A DNA stretch of 45,518 nucleotides, taken from contig NZ_BBPQ01000014.1 of NCBI RefSeq assembly GCF_000787855.1, positions 1 to 45,518 of the forward strand, in the 5' to 3' direction. Shown here one piece after another: positions 16,668 to 25,367 of the stretch. The first letter of the stretch is position 1. Each line of letters begins with the position of its first letter. The position numbers and the translations under genes are program-made. Origin of the DNA: Streptacidiphilus anmyonensis. GTDB taxonomy: Bacteria; Actinomycetota; Actinomycetes; Streptomycetales; Streptomycetaceae. Under the pieces are notes generated by a model, which saw only the letters and a list, made by a program, of their open reading frames with translations, did no database searches and was not told the origin of the DNA.

Positions 16668-17527
16668 GCCGCGACCGGGTCCGGGGTTCCGGCCGGTGCG
16701 GTCGTGGCGGGCGCGGGCTGCAGGAGCCGCTGCGCCATGGGGGCGAAGACCAGGCCTATCGTGCCCCAGAGGATCACCTGGGCGAGCACGGAGTAGAAGC
16801 GGAAGGAGAACAGGACGTCCGCCGGGAAGCCCGGGTAGACGATCTGGCCCGCCTTGTCGGTCAACGGGAGCGGCGTCTCGGTGGCGTGGTCGCCGTAGAG
16901 GTGCACGTTGGCGGCCAGGTGGCCGAGCGCGGGCAGCAGGGCCATCACGATCACGACGGCCGCGACGTAGGCCGCGCCGCCCAGCAGGGTCGCGTTCCAG
17001 TTGCCGAACCGCGGCTTGAGCTTCTGCCCGAGCCAGACGGCGGCGATGAGGAAGACGATCGAGCAGAGCACCATGACCAGGTACAGGCTGCCGCGCTGCT
17101 GGATGGTCTCGGGGTGCCCGATGGCCGGCGGGTTGGCCGGGTACTTCAGGAACGGCACCAGGTAGAAGCCGAGCAGGCCGCCACCGGCGACGAGCAGCGA
17201 CAGCGTGCGGGCCTGGAGCCGCCCGGTGCGGCCCAGGCACAGGGCGTAGGCGACGGCGAACATGGCGCCCATGGCCATGCCGAAGAAGATCATGCCGGTG
17301 CCGATGCCGACGGTGGACTGGATGGTGCGCGAGAAGATGTCAGGACCCGCCATGGGCGGGGTGACCCCGGTGGCCTTGTCCAGGGCGTCCGTGGCGGCGT
17401 CGCGGCCGCTCTCGTAGGCGATGGCCTGGTTGATCTGCGGTTCGGCGAAGATGCGGGCGAACGCGAAGGCGAGCAGCCCGGCGATGGCGCCGGCGAGAAC
17501 GCCGCGCCCGATGATGCGCTTGATCAT
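16664..17527 (-). CDS. cbtA: CbtA family cobalt transporter subunit
   Basis: A 287-residue membrane protein with about five to six segments and typical CbtA content: MIKRIIGRGVLAGAIAGLLAFAFARIFAEP at the start, SRTIQSTVGIGTGMIFFGMAMGAMFAVAYA, FYLVPFLKYPANPPAIG and PGFPADVLFSFRFYSVLAQVILW. It is the large subunit of the predicted CbtAB cobalt uptake system. It starts 25 bp after cbtB and is coupled to the FhuF-like gene. Confidence 0.93.
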   Translation of the reverse strand: MIKRIIGRGVLAGAIAGLLAFAFARIFAEPQINQAIAYESGRDAATDALDKATGVTPPMAGPDIFSRTIQSTVGIGTGMIFFGMAMGAMFAVAYALCLGRTGRLQARTLSLLVAGGGLLGFYLVPFLKYPANPPAIGHPETIQQRGSLYLVMVLCSIVFLIAAVWLGQKLKPRFGNWNATLLGGAAYVAAVVIVMALLPALGHLAANVHLYGDHATETPLPLTDKAGQIVYPGFPADVLFSFRFYSVLAQVILWGTIGLVFAPMAQRLLQPAPATTAPAGTPDPVAA

Positions 17528-17551
17528 GGTGTGTCCCGGTTCCCCGTGGTC

Positions 17552-17776
17552 TCAGTGGCAGGGGAAGCCGAGGAAGTGCCGCGAGTCGTGGACGAACTCG
17601 TGGATGTGCATGTCGTTGCCGAACACGGAGAACGCGCCCTGGTCGACGCCGATGAAGTAGTAGACCGCGAGGGCGATGATGAAGGTGCTGATCAGCCAGA
17701 CGGTGGCGCGGGAGCCGGAGATGACGGCGGGGATCGCCGGCGCGGCACTCTCGGCGGGTGCGGACAGACTGCTCAC
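17552..17776 (-). CDS. cbtB: CbtB cobalt transporter small subunit
   Basis: A 74-residue protein with one membrane helix (VWLISTFIIALAVYYFIGV) and the family's His-rich tail, NDMHIHEFVHDSRHFLGFPCH, which likely binds cobalt. GTG 17776 has AGGAGG 7 bp upstream. It is first in the cbtB-cbtA-fhuF-like operon under riboswitch control. Confidence 0.92.
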   Translation of the reverse strand: MSSLSAPAESAAPAIPAVISGSRATVWLISTFIIALAVYYFIGVDQGAFSVFGNDMHIHEFVHDSRHFLGFPCH

Positions 17777-17824
17777 GTGGAGCCCTCCTTGGGGATCGTG
17801 CGTCCCTGGTCGTTGGAGCGGGCG

Positions 17825-17920
17825 TGAAGAGGCAGTGTCTGACTCACCCCGACCTGGACCGGGGCTCACAGTGGCGCGACCGTGCCGGACTCACACCGGC
17901 TTACTCGCTTCCTCACAGAT
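17825..17920 (-). ncRNA. Cobalamin riboswitch of the cbtBA operon
   Basis: On the minus strand, GGAAGCGAGTAAGCCGGTGT, then GAGTCCGGCACGGTCGCGCC, ACTGTGAG, a GC stem and GAGTCAGACACTG. This is the compact cobalamin riboswitch typical of actinobacterial cbtAB leaders. It differs from the longer riboswitch at 15600-15797. Confidence 0.9.
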
Positions 17921-17926
17921 AAGGGC

Positions 17927-17956
17927 AGGGTAAGGGGATTCTTGAGAAACCGTCAA
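17927..17956 (-). promoter_or_regulatory. Promoter of the cbtBA leader
   Basis: TTGACG (17956-17951), 18-bp spacer, TACCCT (17932-17927), directly upstream of the riboswitch. Confidence 0.6.
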
Positions 17957-18066
17957 TGTGACGTGCTCGGCGCCGATTCGCGCCTGGTGGAGGCCGGTTG
18001 GTCCCTGGCCGGGCTGATCTGACGCACGATCTGATCGGCCGTGCTGTCGGCGCCCGCGTTCAGGTG

Positions 18067-19299
18067 TCAGTCCAGGGAGGCGAGGAGTTGCAGCAGCCGG
18101 CTCCAGCTTGCCTCCCGGGCGGTGTTGTTGCCGGATGGTGTTCCGCCGTCAGCCTCTGATGCGGGGCTCGGACGGAAGGGGAAGGTGCCGAGCCCGTGGC
18201 CTGCCATCGGGTAGATCAGTGCCTGATGGAAGTAGGGATCATGGTCGGCGTCGAGTCCGCGCATGAGGGTCTGGGCCTGCTGGGTGGAGTACCAGACGGT
18301 GTCCTGGTCGCCGGCGATGGCCAGGACGGGACCGCTGATGTGGTCCACGGGCAGGAGTCCCTGCGGGATGGGCTTGCCGGCGAGGGTCCAGGCGAATTTG
18401 TTGCGATTCGAATAACCGAGCGCGTGATCCACCCGGTCGTTCGGGGCGTAGAGGATGGCGCCGTGGAACAGGTCGGGATAGGTGTCGGCCAGGAGGACGG
18501 CGGCTTCGGTCCCGCGTGAGTAGCCGTCAACCAGAATGTGGTTCGCGTCCACGCCGGGTTGTTTCGCGAGCAGGCGACCGGCGGTGGCGAAGTACTCCAG
18601 CGGGATGTTCTCCAGGTTGGCGGGGAGGCCGGGCATGCCGAAGTAGCCCAGGGCGATGGTCGGATAGCCGTGCGAGGCCAGCAGTTCAGCGTCGATTGTG
18701 CCGAGGTTGCCCCCCTCCGAGCCGCCGAAGATCACGAGGCCGGGCCGTGGCTTCGGGCCGGGCGGCGGTAGGTAGAGGTGCCCCTCGACGTGGTCGGCGG
18801 CGAGCGTGAGGACCCGGTCCGTGACCCCGCGCGCTGCCTGGATACGCGTGAGCACCGTAGTCGCCACCGTCCGGCCGCCCAGCTGCGCGGACAAGGCCAC
18901 CGAATACGACTCAGCATCGTCAGGCGCCCAGAAGTTGGCCCCGCGCACGGTCCGTGGACGCATCGACCAGACGATCCCCATATCGTCGACGCCCTGGTAC
19001 GAGCCGGACACCGGCGCGCTTCGGCTCGGGTCGACGACACCGTCGGCGTTTGCACGGAACACGGCTGCCGCGTCCCAGGGCACCCCCTGTCGAGCCACCG
19101 CGTGAGCGGTCAACGTCACCTGCGCCCCAGGAGGCAAGCCGGTCACCTGGATGTGAGCGTCCTCGTCCATCAACACAGCCGGGTCCGCGACACGTATCCG
19201 CACCTGGCTTGCGGTCGGCGACGAACATGCGGTGACCGAACCACCGAGCAACCCGAGTGACAGGGTCGCAGCGCAGACCCACCGAAGTGCTCCCGACAC
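18067..19299 (-). CDS. Acyl-CoA thioesterase/BAAT-like lipoprotein
   Basis: A 410-residue exported protein with a lipobox (LLGGSVTAC, Cys near residue 25). An N-terminal Ig-like acyl-CoA thioester hydrolase domain (VRIRVADPAVLMDEDAHIQV to about 150) is followed by the BAAT C-terminal alpha/beta-hydrolase (from GHLYLPPPGPKPRPGLVIFGGSEGG). The nucleophile is Ser in DGYSRGTEAA, the Asp in IAGDQDTVWY and the His in MAGHGLG. Family members cleave acyl-CoA or conjugate bile acids; a lipoprotein outside the membrane will have another acyl substrate. The start is GTG 19299. Confidence 0.87.
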   Translation of the reverse strand: MSGALRWVCAATLSLGLLGGSVTACSSPTASQVRIRVADPAVLMDEDAHIQVTGLPPGAQVTLTAHAVARQGVPWDAAAVFRANADGVVDPSRSAPVSGSYQGVDDMGIVWSMRPRTVRGANFWAPDDAESYSVALSAQLGGRTVATTVLTRIQAARGVTDRVLTLAADHVEGHLYLPPPGPKPRPGLVIFGGSEGGNLGTIDAELLASHGYPTIALGYFGMPGLPANLENIPLEYFATAGRLLAKQPGVDANHILVDGYSRGTEAAVLLADTYPDLFHGAILYAPNDRVDHALGYSNRNKFAWTLAGKPIPQGLLPVDHISGPVLAIAGDQDTVWYSTQQAQTLMRGLDADHDPYFHQALIYPMAGHGLGTFPFRPSPASEADGGTPSGNNTAREASWSRLLQLLASLD

Positions 19300-19626
19300 G
19301 TCCGCCCCCGTCGATGCGCTCGGCCACCAAGCGAATCCCAGCCCCGAACTCCTGGGTCGAGAAGATCATGGCACGGCACGTCTCAAGGCGCGAGACCCCA
19401 GGGCGCCAGCAGCAGGTCGGCACGAAGACCTGGACGCTTGCGGTCCTGTGGCTGCACCTCGCTGTTCGCCTCCGCGCTCATCACCGGCGGCGTCGGCGTC
19501 AGCCGCGACGAGTACCCGGCATCCGTCCGCTCCTACGGCACCCCGCACATCGCACACCGCGTCGCCCCGGCGTCGGTCCTCGTCGTCGGCGCCTGCGGGA
19601 TCAGCCTGCTCGCCAGTCGCTGAGGT
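19300..19626. other. Gap with possible small-membrane-protein remnant
   Basis: Between two minus-strand genes. On the plus strand, 19438-19623 has an open frame with two hydrophobic stretches (SLFASALITGGVGV, APASVLVVGACGISLLA); a second frame at about 19370-19450 (TKTWTLAVLWLHLAV) would join it by a frameshift. It may be a broken small membrane protein; no family recognised. Confidence 0.3.
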
Positions 19627-20226
19627 CTACGCGCCGACCTGCGCGGACGGTGCGGTGGCGGCGAGCATCGCGGCGACCGCGCCGCGGACCTGGCCGGAGA
19701 CCGCCTCGGGGGTGGAGGCGTCGAGCTTGCCGTCCAGGTGCAGGAAGGCCAGGCCGTGGACCAGCGCCCACACCGCGGTCGACAGCGCCTCCGGGTCGGC
19801 TGCGGGCAGGACGCCGCGGACGATGTCGCGGACGTACTGCGAGATGGCGGCGGTCGCGGCGACCCGGTCCTCGTTCGTCGGATCGCAGGGCTCGGCGAAC
19901 ATCACCCGGAACATCGCCGGATGGTCGAGCGCGAAGCGCACGTACGCGACCGCGACCGCGGCGAGCTCGTCGGGCGTCGTGGGGGAGGGGTGCGCGGCGG
20001 TCAGGTCCGCGGCCAGTTCGCGGTAGCCCTCGGCGGCCACCGCGGAGAGCAGGGCCTCGCGGTCCGGGTAGTGGCGGTAGGGGGCCGTCGCCGAGACGCC
20101 GGCCCGGCGCGCCACCGCCCGCAGCGACAGGCCCGCACTGCCGTCCTCCTCCAGCAACTCCCGTGCCGCGCGCAGGCAGGCGGCCCGCAGGTCGCCGTGG
20201 TGGTAGCTGTCGCTCGCCCGTGACAT
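19627..20226 (-). CDS. TetR/AcrR family regulator
   Basis: A 199-residue TetR regulator. The HTH is HHGDLRAACLRAARELLEED to YRHYPDREALLSAVAAEGY, of the group whose members often control OYE or SDR enzymes; a TetR_C-like ligand domain follows (VRFALDHPAMFRVMFAEP). ATG 20226. It is divergent from the flavin oxidoreductase, with a 28-bp operator between them. Confidence 0.93.
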   Translation of the reverse strand: MSRASDSYHHGDLRAACLRAARELLEEDGSAGLSLRAVARRAGVSATAPYRHYPDREALLSAVAAEGYRELAADLTAAHPSPTTPDELAAVAVAYVRFALDHPAMFRVMFAEPCDPTNEDRVAATAAISQYVRDIVRGVLPAADPEALSTAVWALVHGLAFLHLDGKLDASTPEAVSGQVRGAVAAMLAATAPSAQVGA

Positions 20227-20245
20227 GGGTCACCCTCCATCATGT

Positions 20246-20279
20246 TTGCACCGCTTACATTAGTCGATTAATGTAAGCG
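20246..20279. promoter_or_regulatory. Promoter overlapped by a 28-bp operator
   Basis: CGCTTACATTA (20252-20262), 6-bp spacer GTCGAT, TAATGTAAGCG (20269-20279): perfect 11-bp arms. A rightward promoter TTGCAC (20246-20251), 17 bp, TAATGT (20269-20274) lies on it so that the operator fills the spacer and the -10. Clear design for TetR repression. Confidence 0.8.
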
Positions 20280-20315
20280 CCGTACACATCTTAGTCGAGT
20301 GACGGGAGAACCCCC

Positions 20316-21560
20316 ATGGCCAGCGAGTTGTTCTCGCCCCTGCACCTGAGCTCCGAGGCCGTGCTGCGCAACCGGATCGCCAAGGCGGCCATGGAGGAGA
20401 ACATGGCCGGCGCCGGTCAGCTGCCCGACACGCAGCTGATCGGGCTCTACCGGCGCTGGGCCGCCGGCGGCGCCGGCCTGCTGATCACCGGCAACGTCAT
20501 GGTCCACGCCGAGGCGCTCACCGGTCCGGCAGGCGTCGTCCTCGACGACGCCGCGCCGCTGGAGCCGTTCACCCAGTGGGCCAGGGCCGGCAAGTCCGGC
20601 GGCGGGTCCATCTGGATGCAGATCAACCACCCCGGCCGCCAGATCGGCTCGGACATGCCGGGCGTCGTGTGGGGACCGTCCGCGGTCGGCGTCGACCTCG
20701 GCCGGCACAGCGGCCGCTTCGGCAGGCCGACGGCCATGACCCCCGAACAGATCGACGCCACCGTGGGCCGGTTCGCCACCACGGCCCGCCGCGCCGAGGA
20801 GGCGGGCTTCGACGGCGTGGAGATCCACGCCGCCCACGGCTACCTGCTCTCGCAGTTCCTCTCCCCGTTGGTCAACAAGCGCACCGACCGGTGGGGCGGC
20901 TCGTTGGAGAACCGCGCCCGGATGCTGCTGGACGTGGTCCGGGCCGTCCGCGGCGTCGTCTCCCCGTCCTTCGCGGTCGCGGTGAAGCTCAACTCCGCCG
21001 ACTTCCAGCGCGGCGGATTCGACGCCGACGACGCGCGCCAGGTGATCGAGTGGCTCGCGCCGCTCGGCGTCGACCTGGTCGAGCTGTCCGGCGGCAGCTA
21101 CGAGAGCCCCGCCATGACCGGCCGCCCCACGGACTCGCGCACCGCGGCCCGCGAAGCGTACTTCCTGGAGCTCGCCAAGGACCTGGTGACCACCAGCCCC
21201 CTGCCCTTGATGCTCACCGGCGGCATCACCCGCCGCGAGACCGCGCAGGCGGTCCTGGACAGCGGTGTGGCGGTCGTCGGGATGGGCACCGCGCTGTCCG
21301 TCACGCCCGACCTGCCCGACCGCTGGCGCGCCGCCCGCGAGGCGGACCGCCGGCTGCGACCGGTCACCTGGAAGGACAAGGCCCTCGCCTCCGCCGCGAG
21401 CATGGCGATGGTGCGCCACCAGTTGCGCCGCATCGCCCGCGGGGCCGACCCCAGGCCCGGCACCCACCCGGTCGTCGCGCTGATGTCCGAGCGCCGCCAC
21501 CAGCGCCGCGCCCTGCGCGAGTACAGCAGCTGGCTGCCCACCTCGAAGGGCGGCCGGTGA
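20316..21560 (+). CDS. NADH:flavin oxidoreductase, Old Yellow Enzyme family
   Basis: A 414-residue FMN-dependent ene-reductase-type TIM barrel. Conserved elements: LRNRIAKAAMEENMA, IWMQINHPGRQ, FDGVEIHAAHGYLLSQFLSP with the His pair, NKRTDRWGGSLENRARML, VKLNSADFQRGGF, and LMLTGGITRR with VVGMGTAL for phosphate binding. It has no Fe-S Cys cluster, so it is not the DCR type. It likely reduces C=C bonds of electrophilic compounds. ATG 20316 follows GGGAG. Regulated by the divergent TetR. Confidence 0.93.
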   Translation: MASELFSPLHLSSEAVLRNRIAKAAMEENMAGAGQLPDTQLIGLYRRWAAGGAGLLITGNVMVHAEALTGPAGVVLDDAAPLEPFTQWARAGKSGGGSIWMQINHPGRQIGSDMPGVVWGPSAVGVDLGRHSGRFGRPTAMTPEQIDATVGRFATTARRAEEAGFDGVEIHAAHGYLLSQFLSPLVNKRTDRWGGSLENRARMLLDVVRAVRGVVSPSFAVAVKLNSADFQRGGFDADDARQVIEWLAPLGVDLVELSGGSYESPAMTGRPTDSRTAAREAYFLELAKDLVTTSPLPLMLTGGITRRETAQAVLDSGVAVVGMGTALSVTPDLPDRWRAAREADRRLRPVTWKDKALASAASMAMVRHQLRRIARGADPRPGTHPVVALMSERRHQRRALREYSSWLPTSKGGR

Positions 21561-21657
21561 CGGACCGGGCGGCGTGGCCGCTCCGCAGGCCGGCGTTCTG
21601 GTTCTCCTCGCCGTGGCAGGGAGGTGGACCGGGACGCCCCGCCGCCCGATCGCGGGA

Positions 21658-22500
21658 TCAGTCCCGCCACCATCCGTCGAGCGGGGTGACCGGGACGGCG
21701 CGCTTGTGCCGCGTCGCGAGGTAGACCGACTCCAGCTTCGCGGCCACCTCCGGGGCGACGTCGGCGCCTTCCAGGTAGTCGTCGATCTGGGTGTACGTCA
21801 GGCCGAGTGCCACCTCGTCGGGCAGCGCGGGCCGGTCGTCCTCGAGGTCGGCGGTCGGGACCTTCTCCCAGACGCTCGGAGGGGCGCCCAGCTCCTGGAG
21901 CAGCGCCGCGCCCTGGCGCTTGGTCAGTCCGGTCAGCGGCGTCATGTCGACACCGCCGTCGCCGAACTTGGTGAAGAAGCCGGTCACGGCCTCGGCCGCG
22001 TGGTCCGTGCCCACGACGAGCAGGTTCAGCTGCCCCGCGATCGCGTACTGGATCACCATGCGCTCGCGGGCCTTGATGTTCCCGCGCACGAAGTCCCGCA
22101 GCGTGGGCTCTGCGCCCAGCAGCTCCCGCAGACCCAGCGCCGCTTCGGCGCTCACCGCGTCCGCGCTCGGCTTGACGTTCACCGTGACCGACCGGTCAGG
22201 CCGGATGAACCCCAGCGCGATCTGCGCGTCGTGCTCGTCGGCCTGCACTCCGTAGGGCAGCCGAACCGCGACGAAGGTGGACTCGTGCCCCTCGGCACGC
22301 AACTCCTCGGCGGCCAGTTGGCACAGCCTGCCGGCCAACGAGCTGTCCTGGCCGCCGCTGATCCCCAGCACATAGCCCTTGGCCGGGGTCGACCGCAGGT
22401 AGTCCTTGAGGAAGTCGACCCGCCGCCGGATTTCGACCTTGGGCTCGATCGTCGCCTGGACGCCGAGCTCGGCGAGGATCTGCTCTCGTACGTACGTCAT
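21658..22500 (-). CDS. nadE: Ammonia-dependent NAD+ synthetase
   Basis: A 280-residue NadE that converts deamido-NAD, ATP and ammonia to NAD+. The PP-loop is [15 protein letters not shown]; other marks are [44 protein letters not shown] and [18 protein letters not shown]. The absence of a nitrilase-type glutaminase domain marks the ammonia-dependent form. A hairpin GCGGGA-TCAG-TCCCGC overlaps the stop. A second NadE of the glutamine type probably exists elsewhere, as in many actinobacteria. Confidence 0.95.
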   Translation of the reverse strand: MTYVREQILAELGVQATIEPKVEIRRRVDFLKDYLRSTPAKGYVLGISGGQDSSLAGRLCQLAAEELRAEGHESTFVAVRLPYGVQADEHDAQIALGFIRPDRSVTVNVKPSADAVSAEAALGLRELLGAEPTLRDFVRGNIKARERMVIQYAIAGQLNLLVVGTDHAAEAVTGFFTKFGDGGVDMTPLTGLTKRQGAALLQELGAPPSVWEKVPTADLEDDRPALPDEVALGLTYTQIDDYLEGADVAPEVAAKLESVYLATRHKRAVPVTPLDGWWRD

Positions 22501-22561
22501 CCGCGTACGGTACCTTCTGGCGGCCCGGCCTGCGGATCCTCAGGGGGAAGCGCCCCGGTCG

Positions 22562-23158
22562 TCAGTCCTTCCACTCGCGCTGCTCGCGCCAGGGGTCGCC
22601 GTGGTTGTGGTAGCCGGCCGACTCCCAAAAGCCCGGCTCGTCCACGTCGCTGAGCGTCAGCCCGTTGATCCACTTGGCCGACTTCCACAGGTACAGGTGG
22701 GGCACGAGCAGGCGGGCCGGCCCGCCGTGCTCGGGTGACAGCGCGAAGCCGTCGAAGGTGTGGACGATCCAGGCCCGACCGTCCAGGACGTCTTCGAGGG
22801 GCAGGTTGGTGCTGTACCCGCCGTAGCTGTGGGCGATCACGAAGTCGGCGGCCGTGCCGACCCGGTCGATGACGTCCTCGACGGCGACGCCGCGCCAGTG
22901 CGTGTCGAACTTGGACCAGCGGGTGACGCAGTGCAGGTCGGCGGTGATGTCGTGCTGCGGCAGGGCCATCAGTCGGGGCCAGGTCAACACGCTGCGTTCG
23001 CCGGTCTCGGTGGTCACGGTCAGCCGCCAGTCCGCGGTGTCGATCTGCGGAGTGGGTCCGGCCGACAGGACGGGGAAGTCCTCGGTCGGGTACTGGCCGG
23101 GAGGCAGGCGGCCGAGGTCGAATCCTCTGCGGCCGCGGAAGCCGGGGGTCACACTCAC
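22562..23158 (-). CDS. Sulfite-oxidase-like molybdopterin oxidoreductase
   Basis: A 198-residue protein with the oxidoreductase molybdopterin-binding domain (SUOX/YedY type). The Mo-liganding Cys is in DLHCVTRWSKFDTHWRGV; GYSTNLPLEDVLDGRAWIVHTFDG and SPEHGGPARLLVPHLYLWKSAKWI follow. It has no dimerisation domain, no haem and no signal peptide, so it is a minimal cytosolic member. GTG 23158 has AAGGAG 6 bp upstream. It lies 11 bp after the hydrolase gene, forming an operon. Confidence 0.9.
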   Translation of the reverse strand: MSVTPGFRGRRGFDLGRLPPGQYPTEDFPVLSAGPTPQIDTADWRLTVTTETGERSVLTWPRLMALPQHDITADLHCVTRWSKFDTHWRGVAVEDVIDRVGTAADFVIAHSYGGYSTNLPLEDVLDGRAWIVHTFDGFALSPEHGGPARLLVPHLYLWKSAKWINGLTLSDVDEPGFWESAGYHNHGDPWREQREWKD

Positions 23159-23169
23159 GCCGGGCTCCT

Positions 23170-24144
23170 TCAGCCGCCGTGCAGCGCCGTCCGCAGGGCG
23201 TCGACGGCGATGTGGCGGGCGATGTTCGCGGCGCGGGTGTCGCGCAGGCTGTCCAGCAGGAGGAAGTCGTGGACCATGCCGGCCACCCGGACCGAGGTGA
23301 CGTCGACGCCCGCCTCGCGCAGCCGGTTGGCGTACTGCTCGCCCTCGTCGCGCAGCACGTCGGCCTCGTCGGTGATGACCAGCGTGGTGGGCAGCCCGCG
23401 CAGCAGCTCCAGCGGTGCCCGGAGCGGGGAGGCGTGCGGCTCGGCGCGTCCGGCCGGGTCCGGGAGGTAGGCGTCCCAGAACCACTTCATGCCGTCGCGG
23501 GTGAGGTAGTAGCCCTCGGCGAACTGGAGGTAGGAGGGGGTGTCGAAGTCGGCGTTGGTCACCGGGTAGAGCAGGACCTGGGCCTTGAGGTCGATCCCGC
23601 CGCGCTCCTTGTTCATCAGCGCGAACACCGTGGACATGCAGCCGCCGACCGAATCGCCGGCGACCGCGACGCGGGAGGTGTCCAGGCCGTGCTCCGCGCC
23701 GTGCTCCAGAACCCACCGGCCGACGGCGTAGTTCTGCTCGACCTGGGTGGGGTACTTCGCCTCCGGCGCGCGGTCGTAGACGGGGAACACGCCCGAGGCG
23801 CCCGCGCCGACGGTGAGTTCGCGGAAGAGACGGTCGTGGGTCCGGTCGTCGCCGAAGACCCAGCCCGCGCCGTGGATGTAGAAGACGACCGGCAGCGGCC
23901 CGGTCGACCCCCGGGGGCGGATGATGCGGGTGCGGACCTTGCCCCACTCGCCGGCGTCGACCTCGACCCACTCCTCGTCGACGTCCGGGCGGGGCACGCT
24001 GGGGTCGACCTGCAGGCTGAGCAGGATGTCCCGGCCCTTCTCGGGCGGGACCTCGTAGATGCGGGGGTGCGGGTCGGTGGCTTCCGCCAGCGCTTTCGCG
24101 GCGGGTTCGAGGTAGGGGGTGATGGGGGGAGGCAGCTCGGTCAT
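23170..24144 (-). CDS. Alpha/beta-hydrolase fold-3 esterase (HSL type)
   Basis: A 324-residue esterase of the hormone-sensitive lipase family. The oxyanion motif is FYIHGAGWVFG (HGAG in place of HGGG), the nucleophile GDSVGG, the acid in VITDEADVLRDEGE and the His in GMVHDF. ATG 24144 was chosen; the upstream extension is not conserved. First gene of a pair with the sulfite-oxidase-like gene. Confidence 0.92.
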   Translation of the reverse strand: MTELPPPITPYLEPAAKALAEATDPHPRIYEVPPEKGRDILLSLQVDPSVPRPDVDEEWVEVDAGEWGKVRTRIIRPRGSTGPLPVVFYIHGAGWVFGDDRTHDRLFRELTVGAGASGVFPVYDRAPEAKYPTQVEQNYAVGRWVLEHGAEHGLDTSRVAVAGDSVGGCMSTVFALMNKERGGIDLKAQVLLYPVTNADFDTPSYLQFAEGYYLTRDGMKWFWDAYLPDPAGRAEPHASPLRAPLELLRGLPTTLVITDEADVLRDEGEQYANRLREAGVDVTSVRVAGMVHDFLLLDSLRDTRAANIARHIAVDALRTALHGG

Positions 24145-24504
24145 GTGGACTCCATCGCGGGCACAGGCGTGCCCGGTTGCACGGCGTTGCCGCCGCGGCC
24201 GGCGGTCCCCCGGGACGAGAATCCTCACGTCCCATCGTTCGTTCCCTGGCTGGAAGGCGCAACCGCCCGGGGGACGGGCGACCGCCGCCCACGGTCGTGG
24301 ATCGGCTCCAACTGCTCGGAGGAGGCGGGGTTCTGCCCCGTGCAGACGTTGCGGTCGACCACGGTGGGCGGGCGCAGCGGAACGGCCAGGGGCCGCCCTC
24401 GGTCCTCGCCGGGTCCGCTGCGGCGGGGCGGTCGCACGGGTCGATCCGGTGCGCCGTCGCCCCGGCGGCAGCAGTGCGGGTGGTGCGGGTGGTGCGGGTG
24501 GGTC
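24145..24504 (-). pseudogene. Gap with fragment of DJ-1/PfpI family protein
   Basis: A short minus-strand stretch at about 24300-24365 encodes VVDRNVCTGQNPASSEQL, which matches the conserved C-terminal end of DJ-1/PfpI proteins (typically VVxDGNLITGQNPASS). Nothing upstream in that frame is recognisable, so it looks like the last trace of a lost gene. The rest of the gap holds a GGTGCGGGT repeat at 24478-24506 and no gene. Confidence 0.45.
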
Positions 24505-25245
24505 TCAGACGGCGGCGCGGCCGCCGTCGACCGGCAGGACCACGCCCTGGACGAACGAGGCCTCGTCGCCGGCGAGATAGGCGACGGCGGCGGCGATCTC
24601 GGACGGGTCGGCGACGCGTGCGGCCGGGGCCTGGGAGGCGAGTTGGTCCAGGCCGTCGCCCATGGACGCGGTGCCTTCGGTGCGGACCGGGCCGGGGGCG
24701 ACGGCGTTCACGCGCACGCCCTGCGGGCCGAACTCCGCCGCCCACGACTTCGTCAGCAGGTTCACGGCCGCCTTGGTCGAGCCGTAGAGCGCCATGCCGG
24801 GCATGCCGAAGCCCGCGACCATGGTGGAGACGCTCACCACCGCGCCGCCTCCGCGTTCGGCCATGGCGGGGGCCAGAGCGGCCGTCAGGAAGTAGGGGGC
24901 CTTGACGTTGACCGCGAACATGGCGTCGAAGTCGGCCTCGGTGGTGGCGGTGGTGGGGCCGAACGCGCCCAGGCCGGCGTTGTTGACCAGGACGTCCACG
25001 TGGCCTCCGGTCTCGGTGGCGCGGCGGGCCAGCTCCCTGGCGGAGTCGGCGTCGCGCAGGTCGGCGGGCAGGAAGTCGGCCTTGCCGCCCTCGGCGCGGA
25101 TCGCGGCCACGGTCTCCGCGCCGCGCTCCGCGTTGCGTCCGGAGACCAGGACGTGGGCGCCGCGGGCGGCGAGGGTCTGGGCGATGGCCCGGCCGATGCC
25201 GCTGGTCGAGCCGGTCACCAGGGCGACCTTGCCGGAGAACTCCAT
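24505..25245 (-). CDS. Short-chain dehydrogenase/reductase
   Basis: A 246-residue classical SDR. The cofactor motif is VTGSTSGIGRA, then NNAGLGAFG, catalytic Ser in VVSVSTM and YGSTK (YxxxK); NAVAPGPVRTEG and the end VVLPVDGG are typical of FabG-like members. ATG 25245 has GGAGG 6 bp upstream. A leftward promoter TTGGAC-N17-GAATAG lies near 25347-25319. Divergent from a TetR regulator. Confidence 0.94.
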   Translation of the reverse strand: MEFSGKVALVTGSTSGIGRAIAQTLAARGAHVLVSGRNAERGAETVAAIRAEGGKADFLPADLRDADSARELARRATETGGHVDVLVNNAGLGAFGPTTATTEADFDAMFAVNVKAPYFLTAALAPAMAERGGGAVVSVSTMVAGFGMPGMALYGSTKAAVNLLTKSWAAEFGPQGVRVNAVAPGPVRTEGTASMGDGLDQLASQAPAARVADPSEIAAAVAYLAGDEASFVQGVVLPVDGGRAAV

Positions 25246-25329
25246 GGCGAACCTCCAAAAGGAAAGACCTTCGAGGCTCCGGCCGGAGCCCCGGACTGGC
25301 TTGCGCGATCCACTATTCGCCCGAAAAAA

Positions 25330-25361
25330 TGGAATGTCCAATCCAAAAAAATGACTACAAT
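25330..25361. promoter_or_regulatory. Divergent SDR/TetR promoter region
   Basis: TGGA-ATG-TCCA dyad at 25330-25340 within an unusually A/T-rich island. TACAAT at 25356-25361 would start transcription at or next to the TetR ATG (25368), so the TetR mRNA may be leaderless. Confidence 0.5.
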
Positions 25362-25367
25362 GGAGCC

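Noticed and set aside
19438..19623. 61-codon membrane-like frame as a real gene
   Set aside because: It lacks a start with a ribosome site and seems to need a frameshift to join its upstream part; listed only as a possible remnant.
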